Source: DATFVA01 sp963800255 | GTDB taxonomy: Bacteria; Bacteroidota; Ignavibacteria; Ignavibacteriales; Ignavibacteriaceae | Length of the DNA: 64,000 nucleotides | Assembly (NCBI GenBank): GCA_963800255.1 | Contig: CAWDAK010000011.1 | Span: 62,001 to 126,000, forward strand | Direction: 5' to 3' | In this document: positions 22,976 through 31,854 of the stretch, one piece after another | How the letters are laid out: each line of letters begins with the position of its first letter | Position numbering within the stretch: the first letter of the stretch is position 1 | Position numbers and translations under genes: made by a program | The notes under the pieces: model-generated | Told to the model about the DNA's origin: nothing | Databases searched by the model: none | What the model saw: the letters and a program-made list of their open reading frames with translations, nothing else

Positions 22976-24982
22976 GTGAAATGGAAGTTTAAACTCCGTA
23001 CTTCGGCCGTCATCGCGATCACTGTAGTGATAGGGATAGTAATGATTACCTCTGCCTATTTCGAATTGAAGCAGGGGAAAGAAGAATTATACCACATCCT
23101 TAATGAACAGTCACTTGCCTTAATAGAAACGATCACCGAAAGTTCAGTTAATACTATCAATACCGGTTTCGAAATCGAAGACCTTATCACAGAGCGTCTG
23201 CTTAACAATGCCCGTCTCATAAAGGATCTGGATGCTTCGGGAAGCCTGACCCGGCAGAATCTTATCGATATAGGTAAAGCTAATAATCTCTACAGGATAA
23301 ATGTCTTCAACAGCAGGGGAAACAGGGTTCTTTCCAACCGCATTCCCGAACCCGGCCATGACCATGGAGAAGAAAATATTAACCGCTATTCAGAGATTGA
23401 ACCCATACTAAATGGCAGCATCGCTGAACTGATTATAGGGTTGAAAGAGGCCGCGTTCAATGAAGGGCAGAGATATGCTGTAGCGGTAGCCCGTACGGGG
23501 AAAAAAGGAGCAATTGTGGTTAACCTTGATGCAAGGGATCTGCTGGATTTCAGGAAAAGGATCGGCATAGGAAAGATAATCCAGGACATTTCTAAAAATT
23601 CAGGCATAAGATATATAGCCCTCCAGGATACCAATGGCATCCTGGCGGCAAGTACAAATATAGATTCGTTAGATGCTGTACCGGACGACAGCTTCCTGCT
23701 GAATGCAATGAAGAATGATTCTGTATACTACAGAACCATTACATTCGGAGGGAATGATGTTTACGAGGTAGTAAAAAGTCTAACCTATGATAGTTCATTT
23801 GTAGGAATTTTCAGAATTGGCTTAACTCTGGATGAACTAAGAAATATTGAAGCCCGGGCTTATAAGAGAATTCTAATAATAACGCTTATCCTGGCTGCTG
23901 TATCTATCATTACTCTCAGTATAGTTTTTACCTCCCAGAACCTGAAAACAATTTCTGAAGAATTTAAGAAGTTCAAAACCTTCACCGGCTCGATCCTCAG
24001 GAACATGGATGAAGCAGTAATTGTTGTGAACAAAGATTTTGTAGTCTCTCTCTTTAACCGTTCTGCCCAGAAACTGTTCGGGAAGAAAGAAATAGAGGTA
24101 TCTGGCAGAAATCTTAATGAACTGGATGATTTATTTTTTCTCATCGATATCCTGAAGTCGGAACAAAACAGTGAAAAGCTCCTCAATATAAATGGAGACA
24201 ATAAATACCTGTTGATTAGTTCTACGACTAATTATGATGAGAACAATGAGGTTGAAAGCTTCACAGTTGTTCTTAACGATACGACTGAAAAGAAAGCGCT
24301 CGAAGAAAATGCCCGAAGAAATGAGAAGCTTTCCGCGATGGGTGAACTTGCCTCAGGTGTTGCTCATGAGATAAGGAATCCAATTAATGCGATAGGTATG
24401 ATTGCCCAGCGCCTTCAGAAAGAATTCTCCCCTGCCGGTACTAATGAAGAGTTTTCTTCCATTACCAGTTTATTACGAAGTGAAGTAACCAGGATAAACA
24501 AGATTATCAAACAGTTCCTGGATTATGCTAAACCTCTTGAAATGAAATCTGAAGAAGTCGATTCTGATCAGTACTTCCGCCAGGTCTACTACCTGTTCCG
24601 GACGCAGGCAGACAAACGAAGAATAACCTTCACAATGCATGGTATTGATCCCGGCAGTATCAGAATAGACCCCGAGCTGATGAAGCAGGCTTTAATGAAC
24701 CTGGTGCAGAATGCATTTGATGCTGTAGGTGAAGAGGGAAGCATTAACGTTGAATATGTACGCGTGAATAATAAACTCGAAATCGTGGTCTCTGATAATG
24801 GAAAAGGCATCCCGGAAGAAAACAGGAGAAAAATTTTCGATCTTTATTACACATCAAGGAAAGATGGTACGGGGATAGGACTAAGTATCACACAGAAGAT
24901 AATTGAACAGCACGGCGGTATAATCTCTTTTGAGAGCACCGTAAATGAGGGAACAAAATTTAAGGTAGTATTACCCCAATGA
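22976..24982 (+). CDS. Membrane sensor histidine kinase (ZraS/AtoS-like)
   Basis: The 668-residue kinase begins at a GTG with AGGAAT ahead. It has a transmembrane span at about 11-29, a periplasmic sensor of roughly 270 residues, and a second span near residue 298-317 (ILIITLILAAVSIITLSIVF). A PAS domain follows (FTGSILRNMDEAVIVVNKDFVVSLFN). HisKA has His464 in GELASGVAHEIRNPINAIG, then a HATPase (NLVQNAFDAVG, VSDNGKGIPEE, GTGIGLSITQKIIEQHGG). The sensor holds PEPGHDHGEEN, a His/acidic stretch that could bind metal (inference). It overlaps the sigma-54 activator gene by 4 bases, so the pair forms a two-component system. Confidence 0.93.
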   Translation: MKWKFKLRTSAVIAITVVIGIVMITSAYFELKQGKEELYHILNEQSLALIETITESSVNTINTGFEIEDLITERLLNNARLIKDLDASGSLTRQNLIDIGKANNLYRINVFNSRGNRVLSNRIPEPGHDHGEENINRYSEIEPILNGSIAELIIGLKEAAFNEGQRYAVAVARTGKKGAIVVNLDARDLLDFRKRIGIGKIIQDISKNSGIRYIALQDTNGILAASTNIDSLDAVPDDSFLLNAMKNDSVYYRTITFGGNDVYEVVKSLTYDSSFVGIFRIGLTLDELRNIEARAYKRILIITLILAAVSIITLSIVFTSQNLKTISEEFKKFKTFTGSILRNMDEAVIVVNKDFVVSLFNRSAQKLFGKKEIEVSGRNLNELDDLFFLIDILKSEQNSEKLLNINGDNKYLLISSTTNYDENNEVESFTVVLNDTTEKKALEENARRNEKLSAMGELASGVAHEIRNPINAIGMIAQRLQKEFSPAGTNEEFSSITSLLRSEVTRINKIIKQFLDYAKPLEMKSEEVDSDQYFRQVYYLFRTQADKRRITFTMHGIDPGSIRIDPELMKQALMNLVQNAFDAVGEEGSINVEYVRVNNKLEIVVSDNGKGIPEENRRKIFDLYYTSRKDGTGIGLSITQKIIEQHGGIISFESTVNEGTKFKVVLPQ

Positions 24983-26349
24983 AAGATTACAACATTTTAA
25001 TAGTAGATGATGAACAAACCCAGCGCGAGGTTTTGGCGGGTTATCTCAGGAAGAAGGGTTATCATATACTTTCTGCTGATTCTGGTGATGAAGGTATAAA
25101 GCTTGTGAAGCAGAACGCAGTGGATATTATACTTTCTGATTTTAAGATGCCGGATAAAACAGGATTGGAGGTTCTTGAACAGGTTAAAAAAATAAACCCC
25201 GAAATCAGCTTCGTTATTATCACTGCCTACAGCACCGTGGAAACGGCAGTTAAAGCTATGCGGATGGGAGCCTACGATTATATTTCAAAACCGGTTGACC
25301 TTGATGAACTTGATCTGCTTATAGAAAAGATAATTGAAAACAAGAACCTTAAGTCGGAAATCCGCAGCCTTAAATCACAACTGCAGGAAAAGCATAAGAT
25401 AACCTCCATCATTTCACAATCGCCGCGCATGGATGAAGTATTAAGTATTGCCGCCCGTACTGCCGAGAGCAATGCTTCTATCCTAATTACCGGCGAAAAC
25501 GGTACAGGCAAAGAAGTGCTTGCTAAAGCTGTCCATTATATCAGTCAGAGAAAAGACGGTCCTTTTGTTGCCGTAAATATCCCTGCCCTGTCAGAGAACC
25601 TGCTGGAGAGTGAGCTATTTGGTCATGAGAAGGGATCTTTCACGGGAGCCGACAGGATGAGAAAAGGCAGGTTCGAAATAGCTTCGGGCGGGACCATCTT
25701 CCTGGACGAGATTGGAGATATTCCTCCTTCGATGCAGGTAAAGCTTCTAAGGGTACTGCAGGAACGCGAAATTGAACGGGTTGGAGGAACAGACAAAGTA
25801 CCTGTTGATGTAAGGATAATCTCAGCAACTAATCGCAGCCTCGAACAGAAAATTGTGGAAGGCACCTTCAGGGAGGATCTATTCTACAGGTTAAATATAG
25901 TAACCATTTGTATACCTCCTCTGCGTAAAAGAAGAGAGGATATCTTCCCCCTGACAGAATCCTTCATCAAAAAATTTGCTGAGCAGAATAATAAAAGTGT
26001 TATGGAAATCTCGAAGGAGGCAGTGGATAGTCTTCTTAAATACAACTTCCCCGGAAATGTAAGGGAGCTTGAAAACATAATCGAGCGCTCAGTGGTTCTT
26101 TCACGCGGCAGTCTTATTACGTTAAATGACTTACCTATGAACGTTCGCGGTTTCAGGGAGGAATCAGCTGCTGGACATGAAGGAGCCGAAACCTTAAATG
26201 ATAAAATAGAAGCATTGGAAAAGTCAATGATCTATGATGCGCTGACAAAAATGAATGGCAACCAGACCCGGGCAGGGAAGCTGCTAGGCATCACCGAGCG
26301 CAACCTCCGTTATAAAATGAAAAAGTACGATATCAAATTTCAAAGGTGA
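24979..26349 (+). CDS. Sigma-54-dependent response regulator (NtrC family)
   Basis: The 456-residue protein has a receiver domain with phospho-acceptor Asp54 (DIILSDFKMPDKTG). An AAA+ domain follows with Walker A GENGTGKE (173-180), the sigma-54 contact loop GSFTGA (219-224) in place of the commoner GAFTGA, and Walker B GGTIFLDEIGDI. The Fis-type helix-turn-helix is at the C-terminus (MNGNQTRAGKLLGITERNLRYKMKKY). It is the partner of the preceding kinase. Probable targets are the secreted-protein operons either side, which have sigma-54-like promoters. Confidence 0.95.
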   Translation: MKDYNILIVDDEQTQREVLAGYLRKKGYHILSADSGDEGIKLVKQNAVDIILSDFKMPDKTGLEVLEQVKKINPEISFVIITAYSTVETAVKAMRMGAYDYISKPVDLDELDLLIEKIIENKNLKSEIRSLKSQLQEKHKITSIISQSPRMDEVLSIAARTAESNASILITGENGTGKEVLAKAVHYISQRKDGPFVAVNIPALSENLLESELFGHEKGSFTGADRMRKGRFEIASGGTIFLDEIGDIPPSMQVKLLRVLQEREIERVGGTDKVPVDVRIISATNRSLEQKIVEGTFREDLFYRLNIVTICIPPLRKRREDIFPLTESFIKKFAEQNNKSVMEISKEAVDSLLKYNFPGNVRELENIIERSVVLSRGSLITLNDLPMNVRGFREESAAGHEGAETLNDKIEALEKSMIYDALTKMNGNQTRAGKLLGITERNLRYKMKKYDIKFQR

Positions 26350-27444
26350 TCAGAAGCCCCATTCCAGGGTGATGGAAGAGAGATGATTTTTATAATCATA
26401 AAAGTAATCGTTCGATTTGTTGATGAGATAATTGTAGCTTAGCGATAATCCCAATCCCTCCGTTAACCCATTCAAATCAAATTGAAGTTCTGCCCCAAAT
26501 GCGTAGTAGTTATCCTTCCGTAATACATCCGATTCCGAACCGTCGGGAAGCGCAATCGGAAGATTATTGAAATTTCTCTGTGTATAGACAAACTCTCCCT
26601 GGAGGGCAACATTAGCTGTAATCATCTTTGTAAGAGCAGCTCCAGCTTCCATCCCGTCGTTCGAGTAGGCATCATTAAAAATCTCTTCCTCATAGTATAT
26701 ATAATCGGTATAGGTAATGTACCTGTTTCCTGCAGCAAGGTTCTTTCGGTAAAGGAAGTGCCCGCTTAATCCCATTGTTTCGGTTATGTTCTGGGCAATC
26801 TGTATGTAGCTTTTCCATTGAGAAATATTATCCGCAATATCGGGCGAATTATATCTCAATTTGTACAGTTTAAGGTCAGCTTCAGTACCGAGTAACACCG
26901 TTGTTTTAGTTGAGTACGTGCTGCTGTATTTCAGAAATACCTTGTGCTCGTAATGAGTGAATGTATCGAAGTTCTTATAATCATTGAAGAAGAAAGTATA
27001 GCCTCCAAGGACGTAATCAGTTTCATTTAAGAAGTGCCTTAAATTAGCGTAAGCAGACAGTTGTGATAGATCATACACGGATAGCTCATCGCGGTTATTC
27101 CGAAGTGCAAAATTGATTCCCGCGTTTAGTGGATTTTCTTCTGTAACAAACAACGTATTCACTAATCCGAACTTATGAGAGTTTGAGGATTTAAATATAT
27201 TATCTCTGAAATATGTAACGTTTCCTGTATAATAAAGTTGAAAATTATTCACATCCGATTCGATATCATATCCTGCTTCAAGTGACCCGCTGTGCACAAA
27301 GTCGGATATTTTTTCAAAGTTGTTATAGATATTATCATCATAGTAGTTTTCAATGCGGGTGTTCAGAGACATCTGGGGAAAGGCAATTTGTGAAAGCACC
27401 GCAGATAAAAAAATGCAGAAGGAGGCAGCTGAAAATATTTTCAT
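26350..27444 (-). CDS. Outer membrane beta-barrel protein, unknown function
   Basis: The 364-residue protein has a signal peptide (MKIFSAASFCIFLSAVLSQIAF). A string of alternating amphipathic strands rich in Tyr, Asn and Phe follows, ending in Trp-Gly-Phe (SSITLEWGF), the usual barrel terminus. No plug or conserved domain is recognised. Its start overlaps the stop of the small protein gene by 4 bases (27441-27444), so the two are one operon. It converges with the sigma-54 regulator with no gap. A transport or anchoring role for the small secreted proteins is only inference. Confidence 0.75.
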   Translation of the reverse strand: MKIFSAASFCIFLSAVLSQIAFPQMSLNTRIENYYDDNIYNNFEKISDFVHSGSLEAGYDIESDVNNFQLYYTGNVTYFRDNIFKSSNSHKFGLVNTLFVTEENPLNAGINFALRNNRDELSVYDLSQLSAYANLRHFLNETDYVLGGYTFFFNDYKNFDTFTHYEHKVFLKYSSTYSTKTTVLLGTEADLKLYKLRYNSPDIADNISQWKSYIQIAQNITETMGLSGHFLYRKNLAAGNRYITYTDYIYYEEEIFNDAYSNDGMEAGAALTKMITANVALQGEFVYTQRNFNNLPIALPDGSESDVLRKDNYYAFGAELQFDLNGLTEGLGLSLSYNYLINKSNDYFYDYKNHLSSITLEWGF

Positions 27445-27731
27445 TTCTGCCCCCGTCCGCCCTGGTGTCCGTTACCGCCGTTTTGTCCTGCCCTGTACCG
27501 CTTCCGTAGTTTTTCAAACAGCAGACCTTTAACACGCTGATCACAGATGCCGTCGCCATCTTTATCAATGAATACATCTTTATTTCGTTTCCTTGCGGTC
27601 ACTGTTTTCTTTTCACTTTGCTCTGTTTTAACGATCTCTTTTTTGCGGGTTTGTGTGGTATCGCTTTCCTGAGATAAAACAGGAACAGAGAAAAGGATGA
27701 ACAATATTACGGCTGATATAAGTGTCTTCAT
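27441..27731 (-). CDS. Small secreted basic protein with a DKDGDG loop and Gly-rich tail
   Basis: The 96-residue product has a signal peptide (MKTLISAVILFILFSVPVLS). A lysine/threonine-rich linker, one acidic loop FIDKDGDGICDQRVKG and a short GQNGGNGHQGGRGQK tail follow. The layout (signal, DxDGDG loop with Cys, basic Gly-rich end) parallels the 143-residue protein at 22312. GGAGG lies ahead of the ATG. A sigma-54-like site lies just upstream, and the outer membrane barrel gene follows with a 4-base overlap. Confidence 0.75.
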   Translation of the reverse strand: MKTLISAVILFILFSVPVLSQESDTTQTRKKEIVKTEQSEKKTVTARKRNKDVFIDKDGDGICDQRVKGLLFEKLRKRYRAGQNGGNGHQGGRGQK

Positions 27732-27753
27732 ATTTACCTCCGTAAATACGCAG

Positions 27754-27768
27754 ACAAACTGAATGCCA
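27754..27768 (-). promoter_or_regulatory. Candidate sigma-54 promoter for the small protein-barrel operon
   Basis: The minus-strand sequence TGGCATTCAGTTTGT places GG and G at sigma-54 spacing (consensus TGGCAC-N5-TTGC). It ends 22 bases before the ATG, giving a leader of only about 12 bases beginning at the ribosome site. That is short, so the call is less secure than the one at 22798. Confidence 0.5.
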
Positions 27769-27852
27769 TTAAGTATTTATGAGACCAGGTCACAAGATTA
27801 GAAGGTCAGAAGGGATACTTGCCTTCGATAGCGACGTTAAAGGCTATATTTC

Positions 27853-27866
27853 CGACCAAATGGTCG
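27853..27866. promoter_or_regulatory. Candidate activator-binding palindrome
   Basis: CGACCA-AA-TGGTCG is a perfect 6-bp inverted repeat centred about 95 bases upstream of the sigma-54-like site, where NtrC-type activators normally bind. A CGACCA half-site also occurs at 22885-22890, about 75 bases upstream of the other sigma-54-like promoter. Confidence 0.4.
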
Positions 27867-27922
27867 ATTTCTGTTAATCATAGATGATGAATTAGGAAAT
27901 TATACCTCAGGTTCGGGAAGGA

Positions 27923-28288
27923 TCACGAATTCTTTCCTTCCGGCAATGGATGTGTTTCAATTACTTTAATTACCTCTTCACCATGCTCTTTCAGGTAAGG
28001 GCATCCACTGGTACTTCCGTTCATGGAGGGGCAATCACCCTTTTGTCCTTCAAGATAAGGACACACGCCGGCTTCTGATTCCCGGTTTTCTTTGATAGAC
28101 GGGTGGGTTGAACCATTTTCCCTTCCGATAAGATACGGACATTCAACTTGAGAATGGCTCTGCTGCTGTTGAAGATAAGGACATTTAATGGAAGCATCGG
28201 GTTTATTCCCCTTTTCAACGACTATATCAGATGCTGTAAATGTTAAAGTTAAAATAAATGCCAGAAGAACTAATGAAATGTTTTTCAT
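27923..28288 (-). CDS. Secreted protein with repeated Cys-Pro-Tyr-Leu motifs
   Basis: The 121-residue product has an N-terminal signal-like segment (MKNISLVLLAFILTLTFTAS). Five Cys-Pro dipeptides follow, at Cys36, 50, 76, 86 and 96; four are CPYL and one is CPSM. They are separated by polar linkers rich in Gln, Ser, Gly and Glu. There are no other cysteines. Cys-Pro motifs can bind haem or thiophilic metals, or the thiols may take part in redox chemistry; no family is recognised. It is on the same strand as, but 190 bases from, the small protein-barrel operon. Confidence 0.65.
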   Translation of the reverse strand: MKNISLVLLAFILTLTFTASDIVVEKGNKPDASIKCPYLQQQQSHSQVECPYLIGRENGSTHPSIKENRESEAGVCPYLEGQKGDCPSMNGSTSGCPYLKEHGEEVIKVIETHPLPEGKNS

Positions 28289-28390
28289 AGCGCACCGTTC
28301 TTTTGTTGTTAAGGGAATTATTTACTGTAAAATAATAAATAATATTATGAATACAACAGGATTCCTTCTGACATCACAGATAATGTTATA

Positions 28391-30502
28391 CTACTTTTTC
28401 TTAAGGACATAGCCGGAAGAAGGCTTGACTTCAATTTCAGCGACTACACTTCCCTGAGATTCGACGCCGGCGTACTCAGGCGATACAAGCACCTCCCATT
28501 CTCCTTTTGGAAGATGAAATTCTTCATCGCTTTCAGGATGTGCGTTAAATAAAACAACGAACTCATCGCCTTCATATTTTAGATCGTATCCCAGTGCAAA
28601 CTGGTTATCCCTTATATCATAGAAAGTAATATCTTCATAACCTGCTCTTCTGAATGCAGCGTAATTGTTCCTCAATTCGATCAGTCCTTTGTAATAATTC
28701 ACCAGTTCCGAATTCTCCTCAGCATATTCATAATCGATGTAATTGGTTTCATTATCTTTGTTATAGCTGTTGTGATCCAATCTGCCCTTCTCCTCATCAT
28801 TCACATCTATGCCTTTAGGGATAACTTTACTGCGAGCAAATTCCTGTCCCGCGTGTATCATTGTCATTCCCTGGGAAGTAAGCAGGAACAATGCCCCCAG
28901 CTTATTCAGCTTAAGCTGTTCTGGAGTAAGGCCTGCATTTTTATCTACGTTAGTTATCACCTCATCGGGCTTAACATTCCCCAATCCTATACGTATAAAA
29001 TCACCCAGAGTATACCCATCGTGTGATTCAAGATAGTTTACAGAGTGCTCCTTTTTCTGAAACAAACCCAGCGTATCCCTTGTTAATGTGCCGTTCACGT
29101 AGCTTTTTATGCGGGAAGGACTATCATTTCCATACCACTTCCCGAATACCCAGCCTAAGCCATTGACGGGGTTTTCACCTTTTACACCATTACGTATCTG
29201 GTCATTCCACGATCCCCATCCACGCAGTGAAAATCCGGAAGGATCATATCCGCCTCCCCATGGTTCGCAGACAATTACGACGTCGGGATTTACCTTCCGG
29301 GCTTCGTGCATTACCGTCTCAACAGTTTCCCAGTCAATCAGCTTTCCAAGATCAAACCGGAAGCCGTCGATATGGTATTCCTGCATCCAGTGAAGAATAC
29401 TCTCAACTATCATACGCCGCATCATAGGACGTTCAGTTTTAAGGTCATTTCCTGTGCCGCTCTGCGCTATAAAATTTCCATTTTCATCCAGGCGGAAATA
29501 ATAATCCTTATCAATCTCCTTGAGGTTACCTGTTTCATATTCGGAGATATGATTATAAACTACATCCATTATTACGGCTATACCCTCTTTATGGAATGCC
29601 TTCACCATATCCTTAAAATCATTTATCTGTTGCGCATCGGTACCGTTCCAGGTATTCCATTTTATCTGGTCGGTCCTTTCGCTGTAGTAGCTTTCGGGGG
29701 CAAAGAAAGCGGCGGTCATATAACCCCAATGATTGCGTTCATAAGGATTCCATGAATTCAGTCTTCCGTTAAGTGAATCCTGATAAGGAATCTCAATATT
29801 TGCAAACTCCTGTGCCGGCAGCAATTCAACTGTATTAATACCCAGCGATTTAATGTAGCTTAATCCGCCCGGTTTACCTTTTTCAGTGAGACCCTGGTAA
29901 GTACCGCGCTCCTCAACACCCGAGCTTTTATCCTCGGTCATATCACGCACATGCATTTCATAGATGATAAGATCCCGCCAGTCTCGTCTTATCCACTCAT
30001 CACCTACCCAGTCGTACCCACCCTCCTTCACCACAATCGAACGTCTCGGGGTAAAATAAGTATTATAAGAAGCAACAGCTCTTGAGTATGGGTCTATGCA
30101 AGGCACAGGTTCTTTGCCGGGCTGCTGAACCTTGTAGTTATAATACTTTCCAATAAACTCGCCGTCTACAACAGTCTCCCACACGCTGTTTTCATCTTTA
30201 GTCATTTCATATTCGGTTCCCTTCTCATCCGAAGGTTTATCAAAGAGAACCAGCGATACCTTCTGGGCCGAAGTAGAGAAAAGCCGGAACACCGTTTTGC
30301 CATCCTGCACAAACGAACCCAGCTTTTTATCGGAATAAATCTTATCAAGTTCCTGCAGATGCTGGAGGTACTCAATCTGTTTTTTACTTCTCTTCAATTT
30401 TTTGTCGGAGACAAACAACTCTGCACCTGTTATTTTGTTGCAAATTAAAACTGTTAAAAGGCTGTAAACTATTATCGTATAAAATTTCATCTGGTTAAGC
30501 AT
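28391..30502 (-). CDS. Secreted GH13 glycosidase, pullulanase / debranching type
   Basis: The 703-residue protein has an N-terminal hydrophobic segment (MKFYTIIVYSLLTVLICNKI), a starch-binding-like CBM48 module near 60-150 (GKTVFRLFSTSAQKVSLVLFD), and a GH13 barrel. Catalytic residues are the nucleophile Asp in GFRFDLGKLID, the acid Glu in VIVCEPWGGGYDP and the stabilising Asp in NYLESHDGYTLGD. VIMDVVYNHI is GH13 region I. It probably cuts alpha-1,6 bonds in glycogen, starch or pullulan outside the cytoplasm. It stands alone apart from the small gene 12 bases upstream. Confidence 0.9.
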   Translation of the reverse strand: MLNQMKFYTIIVYSLLTVLICNKITGAELFVSDKKLKRSKKQIEYLQHLQELDKIYSDKKLGSFVQDGKTVFRLFSTSAQKVSLVLFDKPSDEKGTEYEMTKDENSVWETVVDGEFIGKYYNYKVQQPGKEPVPCIDPYSRAVASYNTYFTPRRSIVVKEGGYDWVGDEWIRRDWRDLIIYEMHVRDMTEDKSSGVEERGTYQGLTEKGKPGGLSYIKSLGINTVELLPAQEFANIEIPYQDSLNGRLNSWNPYERNHWGYMTAAFFAPESYYSERTDQIKWNTWNGTDAQQINDFKDMVKAFHKEGIAVIMDVVYNHISEYETGNLKEIDKDYYFRLDENGNFIAQSGTGNDLKTERPMMRRMIVESILHWMQEYHIDGFRFDLGKLIDWETVETVMHEARKVNPDVVIVCEPWGGGYDPSGFSLRGWGSWNDQIRNGVKGENPVNGLGWVFGKWYGNDSPSRIKSYVNGTLTRDTLGLFQKKEHSVNYLESHDGYTLGDFIRIGLGNVKPDEVITNVDKNAGLTPEQLKLNKLGALFLLTSQGMTMIHAGQEFARSKVIPKGIDVNDEEKGRLDHNSYNKDNETNYIDYEYAEENSELVNYYKGLIELRNNYAAFRRAGYEDITFYDIRDNQFALGYDLKYEGDEFVVLFNAHPESDEEFHLPKGEWEVLVSPEYAGVESQGSVVAEIEVKPSSGYVLKKK

Positions 30503-30514
30503 TTATGATGTGAT

Positions 30515-30847
30515 CTATTCCCCGGCAAGTATTTTACCGTCAACAACGGGGGTAACACAAATCAGGGGTCTTTCAGGCAAATTAAAGTTAGAAAAAATTT
30601 CTTCAAACAGCTGGAACTGCATACCGCGCTTCTCAAGCTTGGAGAACCGGCTATAGTTCATAAACCTGCCATATTTATCTGTCGGTGCATCAAAGCGGTA
30701 AGCAGAATCAAAATCTGCCTTAGCGCGGCTTTTCAGGAATTTTATTTTATTATCATCTCCGCCTTCACGCTCGTAAGCCACAGCGCGAAATTCTTCCACT
30801 ATATTATTATTTATAATAAGGTATATGTTTAAGATAATTTCATTCAT
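30515..30847 (-). CDS. Uncharacterised 110-residue protein
   Basis: No family is recognised. The sequence is soluble and charged, with an N-terminal strand MNEIILNIYLIINNNIVEEF, a middle helix region, and a C-terminal LICVTPVVDGKILAGE. It ends 12 bases before the GH13 gene on the same strand and may be co-transcribed with it. Confidence 0.5.
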   Translation of the reverse strand: MNEIILNIYLIINNNIVEEFRAVAYEREGGDDNKIKFLKSRAKADFDSAYRFDAPTDKYGRFMNYSRFSKLEKRGMQFQLFEEIFSNFNLPERPLICVTPVVDGKILAGE

Positions 30848-30929
30848 TTCGTTTTCTGATTACTTCAAAACGTCGTAATAGAGTTACCACGGGTTTCATC
30901 ACTGAGCAAGTTAAGTCTGCCCGAGAATG

Positions 30930-31625
30930 CTAGCGCTTCACAGGAACGGAAGCTTTTTCACCATCGATCTTATCATGATTTAAAGTAAAAAAGCTCAGAG
31001 TAACTGCGTAACCGAAAGCGAATTTACAGAGGATACTCTCAATAATACTCAGCAAACCGGGTAAATTTAATAAAAGAAGAATAAAAGATGCTACAACCGG
31101 AGCAATAATAAAATAATGACCAATTATCAGTAGACGGGTTTGTTTAACCGGGATACTCTTGTTACGAAGGTTGCGATATAATAAGAAAAACGAGATGAAA
31201 ACGGGAAGGTAATAAAACGCACCGTACAGAGTACCGAGCGGATAGGTGTAAGAAGCATATAGTACAGAACACTTAACAACAGCAAACTTATTGACTACAG
31301 AACTGTAATAGATCACAAAAAATACAGATGGGAGAAAGATGAGAGGTTTAAGTCTGCTCCTTATTTCCAGGTGATTTAATACCAGCAGGAAGCTGAACGG
31401 TGGAAGGAAAGATATAACATCGAAAGCAAGGTAAGCCATATAAGATGAATTATCGCCAATGCCGCAAATAAAGTATTCAAGAGCCTGGTAGGCTGCAAGC
31501 TGCAGTACGATAATAAATATGAGAATATTCTGTTTATTCTTGTCAGCGAATATTACAAGATTAACAAAAAGGACGATCTCTATACATGCGATTAAAAGAG
31601 AAACAATTCCGTCGAGGTTATCCAA
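30930..31625 (-). CDS. Seven-helix integral membrane protein, unknown function
   Basis: The 231-residue protein has about seven hydrophobic spans with short loops and a charged C-terminus (NHDKIDGEKASVPVKR). The topology resembles the 7TM sensing module of some histidine kinases (7TMR-HisK N-terminal type), but no kinase or cyclase domain is attached. It could be a stand-alone receptor module. Low certainty on function; the gene itself looks real. Confidence 0.55.
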   Translation of the reverse strand: MDNLDGIVSLLIACIEIVLFVNLVIFADKNKQNILIFIIVLQLAAYQALEYFICGIGDNSSYMAYLAFDVISFLPPFSFLLVLNHLEIRSRLKPLIFLPSVFFVIYYSSVVNKFAVVKCSVLYASYTYPLGTLYGAFYYLPVFISFFLLYRNLRNKSIPVKQTRLLIIGHYFIIAPVVASFILLLLNLPGLLSIIESILCKFAFGYAVTLSFFTLNHDKIDGEKASVPVKR

Positions 31626-31694
31626 TGGACCTTACCGTAAAAATAGTATGAACAAATATATCTTATTTTTATAATAATGCGAATATAAGTTATA

Positions 31695-31826
31695 ATGGGA
31701 GAAATCAGGATCATCCTGAAAGCAGGTTCACTGGCAAGCGGGATTTATTTCTATAGACTGGAAGCCAGGACCATCGGAAGTGATGCGCACTTTTCAAGGG
31801 TGAATAAAATGATCCTGCTAAAATAA
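31695..31826 (+). pseudogene. T9SS sorting-domain remnant
   Basis: The plus strand encodes a 43-residue segment containing GSLASGIYFYRLEA and ending VNKMILLK before a stop. This is the final part of the type A T9SS C-terminal domain, which follows the NYPNPFNP strand in whole proteins. The upstream domain and NPFNP motif are missing, so it is the tail of a deleted secreted protein. It lies in the 230-base gap between the membrane protein and chemoreceptor genes. Confidence 0.75.
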
Positions 31827-31854
31827 TGAGTTGTAACTATATTAGATACACTTG

